NCBI GenBank assembly: GCA_902602765.1
Contig: CACKSH010000003.1
Location: 62,001-126,000 of the forward strand
From: Paracoccaceae bacterium
Lineage (GTDB): Bacteria > Pseudomonadota > Alphaproteobacteria > Rhodobacterales > Rhodobacteraceae
DNA: 64,000 bases
Direction: 5' to 3'
The notes beneath the pieces were generated by a model. The model did no database searches. It was given only the letters and a program-made list of their open reading frames with translations, and was not told the DNA's origin. The position numbers and the translations under genes were made by a program. Positions 9,024 to 16,976 of this stretch are shown here, in pieces (the first letter of the stretch is position 1; each line of letters starts with the position of its first letter).

Positions 9024-9560
9024 CTACCTCAGTTTTTCTGGCCGTGGAGGATTTTTCTCACCACGATCAAAGGCCTCCCATCCTTCTCCATTAAACAAAT
9101 CATGTCCCAGTTGAGCAGCAACATATGGAAAATCTACCATTACCCAATTATCTATAATTTTCCCATTTACCACTTTCCAAAAGTCCATGTAACGAATTTC
9201 TATTTTTTTACCTGTGGGTTTTATGCCCATGAATGTTCCTGAGTGAATCGCTTCTTGCCTGCCAAATGCTGCTGCCCACTCGCCCATGTATAGTCTAGCT
9301 TCATCGATGCAAACTTTGTCAGAGAAGGCAGCTTGAAATGGTTTTTGCCAGTTTTCTTGAAACTCTTTAAGACCCTTCTTGGTGCCGCAACCGGTGTTGC
9401 CCATCCACCGAAACCCCTCGCTAAAAAATTCGCCAATATCTTCTATTCGATGATCGTTTAGGCCATCGACCATCCGTTCAATAACGGCCTTAGTTTCGGC
9501 TGTTTTTGATAGATCAGTATTTCTTGATAAAATAGCTTGTTTTGGGCGATTTTGGTTCAT
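9024..9560 (-). CDS. Single-domain NTF2/SnoaL-like protein (type C1)
   Basis: The 178-residue protein contains one NTF2-like domain: helices around [23 protein letters not shown], then [38 protein letters not shown] and [19 protein letters not shown]. It is clearly paralogous to its neighbour at 9631-10107, sharing GCGTK.GL.EF, the PTGK loop and QLG.D.FNG.GW near the C-terminus. The two may form a heterodimer, since NTF2-fold proteins are usually dimers (inference). ATG at 9560 is chosen over a TTG at 9578. It abuts the HpsN-like gene with a 2-base gap, suggesting a related step. Exact reaction unknown. Confidence 0.8.
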   Translation of the reverse strand: MNQNRPKQAILSRNTDLSKTAETKAVIERMVDGLNDHRIEDIGEFFSEGFRWMGNTGCGTKKGLKEFQENWQKPFQAAFSDKVCIDEARLYMGEWAAAFGRQEAIHSGTFMGIKPTGKKIEIRYMDFWKVVNGKIIDNWVMVDFPYVAAQLGHDLFNGEGWEAFDRGEKNPPRPEKLR

Positions 9561-9630
9561 GATGAAACAGATCTGCAAGTTACATTATTTAATTTTTTTT
9601 TATTAGTCATAGTAAATTTCTTTCGTATAT

Positions 9631-10107
9631 TTAGGCGAAACTTAAGGACGCATTTTTGGGAGGCTTGCTATCAAGTTGATCCCAACCTTTACCATTAAAA
9701 ATATCCTGGCCCAATTGAGCGAGTATTGCAGGAAAGTCTACGCTAACGCGGTTTTCAGCAATTTTCCCATCCTCAACCCGCCAAAAGTCAATATATGGTA
9801 TTTTAATTCGCTTCCCGGTTGGAGCAATTCCCATAAAATCACCGTGGTGTGTAGCCTCGCAGTGCCCAAAACAAGCAGCCCAATTACCATCCTCTAAATA
9901 ATGTTCTGTAGCAAAGTGCCGATCCCCAAAAGCATCACGAAACGGTTTATACCAAGCTCGTTCAAATTCATCCAAACCCCGTTTTGTTCCACATCCAAAA
10001 TTAGCAATCCAATCGAAATCATCATGAAAATATTCTGAACAGTCGACCTCTGCTCTTTCAAGTGCTTGTTCCATTTCTTTTACTATTTGTAATGTTGTTT
10101 TTGTCAT
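9631..10107 (-). CDS. Single-domain NTF2/SnoaL-like protein (type C2)
   Basis: The 158-residue protein is the second of two tandem single-domain NTF2-like proteins. Landmarks are FDWIANFGCGTKRGLDEF, GIAPTGKRIKIPYIDFWRVE and SVDFPAILAQLGQDIFNGKGW. The start at 10107 (MTKTTLQ) follows a GAGGTGGG Shine-Dalgarno sequence and is preferred to a longer frame beginning at 10164. It is separated from the C1 paralogue by 70 A+T-rich bases and lies 63 bases after the ABC ATPase gene. It has neither signal peptide nor membrane segment, so it should act in the cytoplasm. Function is not assignable beyond the fold. Confidence 0.8.
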   Translation of the reverse strand: MTKTTLQIVKEMEQALERAEVDCSEYFHDDFDWIANFGCGTKRGLDEFERAWYKPFRDAFGDRHFATEHYLEDGNWAACFGHCEATHHGDFMGIAPTGKRIKIPYIDFWRVEDGKIAENRVSVDFPAILAQLGQDIFNGKGWDQLDSKPPKNASLSFA

Positions 10108-10170
10108 TATACCCACCTCACTAAATCTTTTTTCTGCAACTTCGCAAATGGCTGGTAGCAGCATTATGTT

Positions 10171-11217
10171 TCAAGAAATTCGCTCCCCATTTTTGGGGTT
10201 AAAAAGATGACATCCTTTCTGTGGGATTGATGCTGACACAGGGTGCCCAATTTCAGCACGATAATCCTTAGGGCCTTTTACCGAACATATTGCCCCACCA
10301 AGCCTCATTGTCGAAATTGTGGCGTCACCCAAAAGCTCGATAGAGTATAATGGTGCGTTAGCATTTCCTTTATTGGTCATTTCTGCATCTTCAGCTCTAA
10401 AGCCAAGAGTAATTTTACCACTTAACTTCTTATCAAAACCAGAAACTTTGACATTTTCTGCGGCAAAGTTTCCATTAGAGATATGTCCCTCAATCAGATT
10501 CATCGCAGGACTACCAATAAATCCTGCCACAAAAACATTGTTTGGCCTATCATAAATCTCGGTTGGTGTCCCAACTTGCTGGATAACTCCTTTGTTCATC
10601 ACAACAACTCGATCTGCTAAGGTCATTGCTTCAATTTGGTCATGTGTTACATAAATAGTTGTAACCTGAAGCTCGTGGCTCAAATTCTTAATTTGGTGTC
10701 TTGTAGATACTCTCAATTTCGCATCGAGGTTTGACAATGGCTCGTCCATTAAAAAAACATTTGGTTCTCGCACAATTGCTCTTGCGAGGGCAACTCTTTG
10801 CCGTTGCCCTCCTGATAGCTCGGCCGGCCTTCTATGTAAGAAGTCGGTCAGTTCTACCATCTCCGCGGCTCGCATAACTTTCTCTTTTTGATCACTTGGA
10901 TTCGTTTTTCTCATTCGTAAAGGGAATCTTATATTTTCGTATACGTTGAGATTTGGATAGAGAGCATAACTTTGAAAAACCATCGCAACATCACGGTCCT
11001 TTGGATCGAGATCATTTACAATGCGGTCATTTATTGAAATTTGACCTTCAGTTACTTCTTCTAAACCTGCGATCATTCTCATTGTAGTTGTTTTCCCACA
11101 TCCGGAAGGGCCAAGTAGTACAAGAAACTCTTTATCGGGAATCACCAGATTAAAATTATCGACTCCAATAAACGAACCCCATCTTTTCGAAATATTTTGA
11201 AGTTGAATTTTTGCCAC
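10171..11217 (-). CDS. ABC transporter ATP-binding protein, CUT1/UgpC-MsmK type
   Basis: The 348-residue protein has Walker A GPSGCGKTT, the Q-loop MVFQSYALYPN, signature LSGGQRQRVALARA, Walker B VFLMDEPLSNLDA and switch histidine VTHDQ. A C-terminal MalK-like regulatory domain of about 110 residues follows. It would energise the permeases encoded in the opposite arm (12822-14735) for uptake of a carbohydrate-like solute. The GTG at 11217 (MAKIQLQNISKRWG) is preceded by TAGGTG and is preferred. The frame can be read upstream to 11418, but that extension is A+T-rich, resembles no ABC protein and would cover the control region. It is the first gene of the leftward operon. Confidence 0.93.
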   Translation of the reverse strand: MAKIQLQNISKRWGSFIGVDNFNLVIPDKEFLVLLGPSGCGKTTTMRMIAGLEEVTEGQISINDRIVNDLDPKDRDVAMVFQSYALYPNLNVYENIRFPLRMRKTNPSDQKEKVMRAAEMVELTDFLHRRPAELSGGQRQRVALARAIVREPNVFLMDEPLSNLDAKLRVSTRHQIKNLSHELQVTTIYVTHDQIEAMTLADRVVVMNKGVIQQVGTPTEIYDRPNNVFVAGFIGSPAMNLIEGHISNGNFAAENVKVSGFDKKLSGKITLGFRAEDAEMTNKGNANAPLYSIELLGDATISTMRLGGAICSVKGPKDYRAEIGHPVSASIPQKGCHLFNPKNGERIS

Positions 11218-11232
11218 TAAAACACCTAATTT

Positions 11233-11250
11233 ATTGCATACGATTGCACT
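11233..11250 (+). promoter_or_regulatory. Candidate LacI-family operator, left copy
   Basis: ATTGCATACGATTGCACT lies 16 bases upstream of the ABC ATPase start. It shares the core TTGCATACGnnTGCA with the reverse complement of the site at 11412-11429. Its position would let a bound repressor block the leftward promoter or transcript start. This is pattern reading only. Confidence 0.45.
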
Positions 11251-11330
11251 CAAAATGGTGCTCTTTATGGGCTTTTCTGTCAAGCTTTTTTTGCAGTCAA
11301 TATTCTTATTTAAATTGCTCTGTAATTCAT

Positions 11331-11352
11331 ATTTTGCAAAATTTTGCAAAAT
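11331..11352. repeat. 22-bp perfect palindrome made of two TTTTGCAAAA units
   Basis: Two copies of TTTTGCAAAA stand head to tail with one A or T on each flank, making a perfect 22-bp inverted repeat midway between the two candidate operators. It could be a dimer-binding site or an intrinsically bent A-tract element. It contains the same TTTGCA half-site as the operator at 11412. Confidence 0.5.
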
Positions 11353-11411
11353 TATTCCTAAGTGGTTTAACAAAAATAAATTGTTGCATTGCAATTGTAT
11401 TATGCTAACGT

Positions 11412-11429
11412 TTTGCACGCGTATGCAAA
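11412..11429 (+). promoter_or_regulatory. Candidate LacI-family operator, right copy
   Basis: TTTGCACGCGTATGCAAA has 6-bp inverted arms (TTTGCA/TGCAAA) around a central CG, the usual architecture of LacI-family operators. Its reverse complement matches the left copy at 13 of 18 positions. It lies about 100 bases upstream of the binding-protein start. The LacI-type gene at 4840-5877 is the obvious candidate regulator. Confidence 0.5.
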
Positions 11430-11528
11430 TTTTTAAATGAAAGCTTTAATTGAAGGTAAGCCTCGTCGCAATGCGAGTAAGTCCTTCTTCAATATATTTA
11501 GAAATGAAAAGTTTTAAGGGAGAAACCT

Positions 11529-12767
11529 ATGAAATATATTAAAATGCTGAGCTGTGCTGCTTTGATGACGGGAGCCAGTTATGGGAGTGTTTTCGCAGGA
11601 TGTGGAATTGAAAGTGGTAGAATAAGTATTCTTGCTAACGACTTTCCAGCACTTCATGCGGTCGTTTCGAAAGCAGAGGAGTGTGCAGGTGGTGCTGTAA
11701 CTTTCGCTAAGAACCATACCGCGAAACATCAGGAATTACAGGGACCGGCCTTAACTGCGAACCCCGCTGAATATACAGCAAAAATTGTAACCAACGGATC
11801 AATAGTACCACTACTGACGGACGGACTTTTGAGGCCCCTAGATGACCTCGTTGCAAAGCATGGTCAAAGTCTAGGCAAAAATCAGCTAATAACTATTGAT
11901 GGGAAAGTAATGGCTGTAGCGTTTATGGCTAATGCCCAGCATCTGGTGGTTAGACAAGATATATTGGATAAGGTTGGAAAGCCTATTCCAGCGACATATG
12001 AAGAGGTCCTAGAAACAGCTGAAGCAATTCGTGCTGCAGGCATAATGAAGTATCCTTTTGCTATGCTTACTAAGGCAGACTGGAACCTTGGCGAAGAGGT
12101 TGTGAATATGTATCTGGGCCATGGTGGTGAATTTTTTACACCGGGTACAGCAGAAGCTTCAGTTAATAACGCAAAGGGTGTAGCAACTCTTGAAATGTTG
12201 AAAGCTTTAATGGAGTATTCGAACCCAGACTTTCTCACATATAACACTGGGGCAGTAGCACCATTGTGGGAGTCTGGAGAGCTTGCGATGGCAGAGATGT
12301 GGGGATCATCAATGGGTGGTTTGCTTGACGATGAAGGGTCAACGCCAGAAGTCGTAAATAACACAGTTCCTGCAAATGCACCAACCGTTGGCGGTGGATC
12401 TAATCCTGCTTCAACTCTTTGGTGGGACGGATTTTCTATTGCAAAAAATATTAGTGATGAAGATGCAGAGGCTACTTTCATAGCGTTAGTAAATGGAGTT
12501 TCTGCCGAAATGGTTAAAGCAAATAATGATAAAGCCGTTTGGTTGATGGATGCGTATGTTCCAGGTAAATCTGCGGAAGGCGTTTCCATGGTAGCGTCAG
12601 CAGGAGCAGAGCCGTATCCAATGTTACCTTACATGGGATTGTTACACGGAGCGTTTGTTGCTGAAGTTCCAGATTATCTTCAAGGTAATGAAAGTGCGGA
12701 GCAAACTTTGGCTGATATCGAGGCTGCGTATACAGCAGCTGCGCAAGAAAAAGGGTTTCTGAAATAA
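11529..12767 (+). CDS. ABC transporter periplasmic substrate-binding protein (family 1, sugar type)
   Basis: The 412-residue protein starts with a Sec signal peptide (MKYIKMLSCAALMTGASYG..., likely cleaved after VFA, about residue 23). The mature protein reads like a CUT1 extracellular solute-binding protein: ISILANDFPALHAVVSKAEE, PLLTDGLLRPLDDLVAKHG, MVASAGAEPYPMLPYMG. It captures the solute in the periplasm for the permeases downstream. Strong AAGGGAG at 11515-11521 sets the start. A stable hairpin right after the gene should let this subunit be made in excess over the membrane subunits. Ligand unknown; the lack of sugar kinase or isomerase genes in the cluster argues against an ordinary hexose. 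Confidence 0.9.
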   Translation: MKYIKMLSCAALMTGASYGSVFAGCGIESGRISILANDFPALHAVVSKAEECAGGAVTFAKNHTAKHQELQGPALTANPAEYTAKIVTNGSIVPLLTDGLLRPLDDLVAKHGQSLGKNQLITIDGKVMAVAFMANAQHLVVRQDILDKVGKPIPATYEEVLETAEAIRAAGIMKYPFAMLTKADWNLGEEVVNMYLGHGGEFFTPGTAEASVNNAKGVATLEMLKALMEYSNPDFLTYNTGAVAPLWESGELAMAEMWGSSMGGLLDDEGSTPEVVNNTVPANAPTVGGGSNPASTLWWDGFSIAKNISDEDAEATFIALVNGVSAEMVKANNDKAVWLMDAYVPGKSAEGVSMVASAGAEPYPMLPYMGLLHGAFVAEVPDYLQGNESAEQTLADIEAAYTAAAQEKGFLK

Positions 12768-12780
12768 ATTAGGAAACATT

Positions 12781-12803
12781 GATGGCGCCCCTCGGGCGCC
12801 ATC
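12781..12803 (+). terminator. Strong hairpin between binding protein and permease genes
   Basis: GATGGCGCCC pairs perfectly with GGGCGCCATC across a 3-base loop. It is followed only by TTAC, not a long U-tract, so it probably works as a partial terminator or 3'-end protector that raises binding-protein mRNA relative to the permease genes. Confidence 0.75.
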
Positions 12804-12821
12804 TTACAAAGTATCTGAAAC

Positions 12822-13850
12822 ATGAAGCATCGCACTTTTTTCTGGTTTATTCTTCCATCACTTCTTTTCATGGTTCTATTCATAGCGCTACCAATAGCAT
12901 CGGTAGTAGTTCAATCTTTATTCGTCCAGCATGAACAAGTTATGATAGAAGTTGAAAACTGTGGGCCTTTTAAATGTGAGACAGTTATTCAAGCAGATCC
13001 TGATGCGACTGCGGCACTTAGACAAAGTGCGCCTCTTGGAAAATATAACGCTTTAAAGACATATACTAATAGAAACCATCTCGCTTTCGATGAGCTCAGC
13101 AACATTTGGTCTACATCTAAAACGCTCTTCGGTTTTGTAAGTGGAGTTTATAATTTACCATTCTACAAAGCGCTCTTTTTCACACTTACGTATACTTTCT
13201 TGGTAGCTCCCTCTGTTCTTATATTAGGTTTATTCATAGCACTCGGCGTAAATCGTCTACCACAGATAGTGAAGGGCCCTACGATTTTTGCATCTTTGTT
13301 GCCTATGATTGTCACCCCGCTCATAGGGTCATTAATTTTATTTTGGATGGTTGATGCAGACGGGATAATAGGCGCAACCTTACAGCTTATTTTCGATAAT
13401 CCAGACCTTAGTCTAAAAGCATCTGCACCATTAACTTGGATAATGCTGATTATTTATGGGATTTGGCATAGCACACCCTTTGCATTTGTCGTGTTTTATG
13501 CAGGGCTTCAAACCGTTCCCAGTGATACTTTAGAGGCAGCCCAAATCGATGGGGCTAGCAGATGGCAGAGAGTTAGGTTTGTAATTGTTCCTTATATGAT
13601 GCCATTAGCTATATTCATTTTACTCATGCAATTAATGGATGGTCTTAGGGTTTTTGAACCAATAGTGGGCTTTTCAGCCTCTGCAAAGGCCACATCGTTA
13701 TCGTGGATTATTTTCAATGATCTTTTCGGTAACGCGAAGCTTTATGGTTCCGCTGCTGCGACATCAATGCTTACAATCATATTTGTGTGCATTATTTTGA
13801 CCCCGGTACTCATACGCACTTGGCGTGATTTTAATCGGAAGGGGATTTAG
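12822..13850 (+). CDS. ABC sugar-type transporter permease 1
   Basis: The 342-residue inner-membrane protein begins with a hydrophobic helix (FFWFILPSLLFMVLFIALPIASVVVQS). A hydrophilic segment of about 75 residues facing the periplasm follows, and then the standard permease core. The EAA-like loop DTLEAAQIDGASRWQRVRFVIVPYMMP (about residues 240-265) is the contact site for the ATPase. It matches CUT1 first permeases (UgpA/MalF type). The start ATG at 12822 has no obvious Shine-Dalgarno. It pairs with the next gene, 3 bases away. Confidence 0.92.
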   Translation: MKHRTFFWFILPSLLFMVLFIALPIASVVVQSLFVQHEQVMIEVENCGPFKCETVIQADPDATAALRQSAPLGKYNALKTYTNRNHLAFDELSNIWSTSKTLFGFVSGVYNLPFYKALFFTLTYTFLVAPSVLILGLFIALGVNRLPQIVKGPTIFASLLPMIVTPLIGSLILFWMVDADGIIGATLQLIFDNPDLSLKASAPLTWIMLIIYGIWHSTPFAFVVFYAGLQTVPSDTLEAAQIDGASRWQRVRFVIVPYMMPLAIFILLMQLMDGLRVFEPIVGFSASAKATSLSWIIFNDLFGNAKLYGSAAATSMLTIIFVCIILTPVLIRTWRDFNRKGI

Positions 13851-13853
13851 TGG

Positions 13854-14735
13854 ATGGCAAGTTCGTTTAAAAATAAGGCGCCACTTTTAACTTGGTTTGC
13901 TACCAGTATGGTAGTCCTTTGGCTATTGATTGCTATTGGGCCATTTATCTGGACCGTATGGGGATCTTTTAAAGTTCAGGGAGACTTTTTTTCTAAGGCA
14001 GATTGGCGAAATGCAATTTATGGCGTTATGACAATTGTTGAAACTGGCGACTCTTTTACTGGAAATGGTTACCACGGCGCTTGGATTGAAGAAGAGTTTT
14101 GGTTTAATGTTTTGAATACTACCGTCGTTGTATTTTTCACAGTGACGATATCCCTTACAATGGGAACATTGGGTGGTTATGCTCTTGCCCGGTCTGGGTT
14201 TAGATATGCTTTTTGGCTGCTAATACTGGCTTTAATTTTTAGAGCCATGCCTCATATAACCTTGGTGTCCGGATATCTTCTGCCATTTTTTGAGTGGAAT
14301 GTTTGGGGTAAGTTGTCGACAACTATTGTTGTTTTAGTAGCTATTAATCAGCCATTTACTTTATGGATGTTACATTCATTTTTTCTCAATATTCCTAAAG
14401 ATATGGACGAAAGTGCCATGGTAGATGGGTGTACGCGATTTCAAGCCTTTAGGCATGTCATCATACCCGTAATGTGGCCAGGTGTAATTACTACAGGTTT
14501 ATTTAGCTTTCTTCTCGCCTACAATGACTTTGCAATTACATCGATGCTTTTAAGTTCTGAAAATCAGACCATGGTCCCGCGGATAGCGAGCTTCCTTGGT
14601 TCTGTAAGAGAACAAGGAAATGTTATGTTTGCCGTGGCTGCAGTTGTAAGTGCCATAGTGCCGTTGTTCTTTTTGGTTTTATTCTTCCAACGACAAATCG
14701 TAAGTGGATTAACTGCTGGCGCAGTTAAGGGTTAA
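13854..14735 (+). CDS. ABC sugar-type transporter permease 2
   Basis: The 293-residue membrane protein has six predicted helices and the EAA-type loop KDMDESAMVDGCTRFQAFRHVIIPVMWP around residues 182-210, typical of UgpE/MalG-like second permeases. With permease 1, the binding protein and the ATPase encoded in the opposite arm it forms a full CUT1-type importer. It starts 3 bases after permease 1 and ends 4 bases before a double NTF2 gene, which ties the transporter to the NTF2 enzymes in one operon. Confidence 0.92.
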   Translation: MASSFKNKAPLLTWFATSMVVLWLLIAIGPFIWTVWGSFKVQGDFFSKADWRNAIYGVMTIVETGDSFTGNGYHGAWIEEEFWFNVLNTTVVVFFTVTISLTMGTLGGYALARSGFRYAFWLLILALIFRAMPHITLVSGYLLPFFEWNVWGKLSTTIVVLVAINQPFTLWMLHSFFLNIPKDMDESAMVDGCTRFQAFRHVIIPVMWPGVITTGLFSFLLAYNDFAITSMLLSSENQTMVPRIASFLGSVREQGNVMFAVAAVVSAIVPLFFLVLFFQRQIVSGLTAGAVKG

Positions 14736-14739
14736 AATT

Positions 14740-15888
14740 ATGGATAAAAACAATACCATTAGAAAATCTTTTCATCCTGCAAAACCACTGGCCCGGGCTC
14801 ACATGCCTGCCGATTATTCAATTTCGCTTGATCGATATACATCTGGTCGTACTGTCCGTATTCCATCTGATTTTGGGCCAAGACAGGCTTTATCAGGTTT
14901 TGATCCAAGCTATAAAAATATTGTCGATTATATCGTTCGGATAACTCACCGAATTTGGGAAACTGACAAGCGCGAAGTCGAGTATATTGGCGAGACCTAT
15001 TCTGAAGACTCTCGGGTTTTTGACGACTATGGGCTGCAATTAGGCTGCAAAAAAATTATTAGCGATACGCATCATACTACTGGCGCATTTCCCGATATTA
15101 TTCTTGATGCTGAAGAAGTCATCTGGGCTGGCGACGACATCACAGGATTTCACACCTCTCACTTAACAAGAATTATTGGGACTAACACTGGTATCAGCCG
15201 TTACGGAGAACCAAAGGACAAAAAAATTAGTGTGATGGTAATCGCTAACTGCATTGCTCTAGAAAATGAGATTTTTCACGAACATGTCTTGTATAATACC
15301 TCTGCGATGCTGCAGCAGCTTAATATTGATTTATGGGAAGAAGCAGAACGATTGATCAGCGATCCGCCAGCGGGTTGGCCTCGATCTGACGAAGTATGGC
15401 TTGACCTTCGAAAATCTGCTTCACCTGAAAAACCCCTTTACATGTCCGAGCCGCATACAGGTTTTGATCCTGATAAGTTTGCGCGCGATATTCATAGTAA
15501 TATTTGGAATGGCGACTTAAGTGCATTGAACAAATTCTATTCTGATAATGTGAAGTTTGAGGGAACTACAAACCGTCTTTTTGAGGGGCGAGAGGCTTAT
15601 AAAGCTTACATAGATACAATCAGGACAGCCTTTCCGAACTTAATTTTACAAGTGGATGAAGTTTATTGGATGGGTAACGAGCGTGATGGATGGTTAATTT
15701 CGGCTCGTTGGAGTGCTGAAGGAAAACATTTAGGAGATGGAATTTACAAAAAGCCAAGTAATGCTTCATGTCAATTGTGGGGGATAACTCAATGGCGGGT
15801 AAGTTCTGGTGTGATCGAGGCGGAGTGGCAACTTTTTAATGAATTTGACTTGATTATGCAAATAACTAAGGCCCAAAAAAAAATCTAA
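14740..15888 (+). CDS. Double NTF2/SnoaL-like protein (type A')
   Basis: The 382-residue protein has an N-terminal extension of about 60 residues, then two NTF2-like domains. The first starts GFDPSYKNIVDYIVRITHR (about residues 64-195), with EEVIWAGDDITGFHTSHL. The second starts GFDPDKFARDIHSNIWNGDLSALNKFY (about 242-378). It parallels the type A protein at 3870-4853: FDP..K...DYI..IT..IW, E.VIW.GD...G...SH, and IA.C.A..N. The repeated GFDP start of each half suggests internal duplication. No signal peptide is seen. Reaction unknown; the 4-base gap to permease 2 suggests it acts early on the imported compound (inference). Confidence 0.8.
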   Translation: MDKNNTIRKSFHPAKPLARAHMPADYSISLDRYTSGRTVRIPSDFGPRQALSGFDPSYKNIVDYIVRITHRIWETDKREVEYIGETYSEDSRVFDDYGLQLGCKKIISDTHHTTGAFPDIILDAEEVIWAGDDITGFHTSHLTRIIGTNTGISRYGEPKDKKISVMVIANCIALENEIFHEHVLYNTSAMLQQLNIDLWEEAERLISDPPAGWPRSDEVWLDLRKSASPEKPLYMSEPHTGFDPDKFARDIHSNIWNGDLSALNKFYSDNVKFEGTTNRLFEGREAYKAYIDTIRTAFPNLILQVDEVYWMGNERDGWLISARWSAEGKHLGDGIYKKPSNASCQLWGITQWRVSSGVIEAEWQLFNEFDLIMQITKAQKKI

Positions 15889-15929
15889 AGCCTTATCAGT
15901 TTACACATTTGAGTTTTGGAAGGAAGAAA

Positions 15930-16922
15930 ATGGTAGGTTTTAAAAATGAAAAGGACCTAGTACTTGCTTATTATTCGCAACTAGATAAAGATCCTATAAA
16001 AGCCTCTAAATACTGTGCACCAGATGCACTTTGGCGTGGTTATCATCCATTTAATGAAATTGCCGATCCAGTGGAAGTAGCAGAGAAATTCTGGCTGCCT
16101 TTAAAACACTCTTTGACTAAGATGCAGAGGCGTATGGATTTGTTTATGGCGGGCGAGAACAAGCTCGAGGCAGGAGGCGTTTGGGTTGCCTCAATGGGTC
16201 ATTTGATGGGGTTATTTGACAATCCTTGGCTAGGAATACCTGCAACGCGGAAGATAGCAATGTTACGTTATGCAGAATTTTTGCGAATTGATGATGGTAA
16301 AATTACTGATACTGCTATGTTCTTTGATATCCCCCACTTGATGATGCAGTCTGGTCTTCAGCCCTTTCCAGCTCAAACAGGTGCTCAGCTCGTTCAACCT
16401 GGCCCTAAGACACATGATGGGCTTATGTTCAGTGATGCTGACCCAAATGAAGGAGTAAAAACTCTCAAAACAATAGAGTTCATGATTGATGATATAAGGG
16501 ATTGGAAAGGTCGAGACGAGGAAGGCCTTCTAGTTGAATTACCGCGAAGTTGGAATGATGATATGATCTGGTGGGGGCCAGCAGGTATTGGTGCTGCATA
16601 CACCATCGAGCGCTACGCCGAGCAACATGCAGGTCCTTTTCGGGATGGTCTTACCGACAAAATCTTTAATGGCCATGTGGCGCGAATTGCTGAGGGGAGC
16701 TTTGGTGGTTTCTTTGGCTGGCCAAATTTGACTTTAACTCCTGCAGGTGGATTCATGGGAATGCCTACTACTGGTAAACCCTCTGACATGCGCGTGATTG
16801 ATATGTATAGACGAGCAGGCGACAAATTAACCGAAAACTGGATTTTTATCGATTTACTGCACTTCTGGTATAATCAGGGAGTTGATATTTTGTTGAGGAC
16901 TACTGGTATTGGAAGAGTTTAA
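15930..16922 (+). CDS. Double NTF2/SnoaL-like protein (type B')
   Basis: The 330-residue protein starts MVGFKNEKDLVLAYYSQLD, using the ATG at 15930 after GGAAGGAAG; an in-frame TTG at 15909 is weaker. It has two NTF2-like units. Unit one runs to FFDIPHLMMQSGLQPFP (about residue 150). Unit two contains WWGPAGIGAAYTIERYAEQH, GMPTTGKPSDMRVIDMYRR and NWIFIDLLHFWYNQGVDIL. It is the counterpart of 6651-7682 in the opposite arm. The pairing of type A' and B' here mirrors A and B there, so the two arms may hold duplicated enzyme pairs that handle successive or stereochemically different steps (inference). Confidence 0.8.
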   Translation: MVGFKNEKDLVLAYYSQLDKDPIKASKYCAPDALWRGYHPFNEIADPVEVAEKFWLPLKHSLTKMQRRMDLFMAGENKLEAGGVWVASMGHLMGLFDNPWLGIPATRKIAMLRYAEFLRIDDGKITDTAMFFDIPHLMMQSGLQPFPAQTGAQLVQPGPKTHDGLMFSDADPNEGVKTLKTIEFMIDDIRDWKGRDEEGLLVELPRSWNDDMIWWGPAGIGAAYTIERYAEQHAGPFRDGLTDKIFNGHVARIAEGSFGGFFGWPNLTLTPAGGFMGMPTTGKPSDMRVIDMYRRAGDKLTENWIFIDLLHFWYNQGVDILLRTTGIGRV

Positions 16923-16976
16923 AATTATTATGTGTAAGGTATTCATACATCTGAACCCTAGAATGGTGGTTTAAAT

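Larger units (their letters stand above)
11218..11528. promoter_or_regulatory. Divergent control region of the NTF2-rich catabolic cluster
   Basis: This 311-base A+T-rich stretch separates the outward-facing ABC ATPase and binding-protein genes. It contains two related 18-bp LacI-like sites, one near each gene, and a 22-bp perfect palindrome between them. It also has AACGTT at 11407-11412 inside TGCTAACGTTTTGCA, next to the right-hand site. A sequence TATTAT at 11398-11403 could be a -10 element for the rightward operon, but I find no convincing -35. The binding-protein gene has a strong AAGGGAG site just before its ATG at 11529. Confidence 0.7.

Noticed and set aside
11218-11418. N-terminal extension of the ABC ATPase frame by 67 codons
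   Set aside because: The extension is A+T-rich, unlike any ABC protein start, and would cover the divergent control region; GTG 11217 has a good ribosome site.
11882-12589. 235-codon open frame antisense to the binding-protein gene
   Set aside because: The plus-strand frame has a signal peptide and family motifs; the antisense product is serine/proline-rich with no recognisable domain, typical of a shadow frame.
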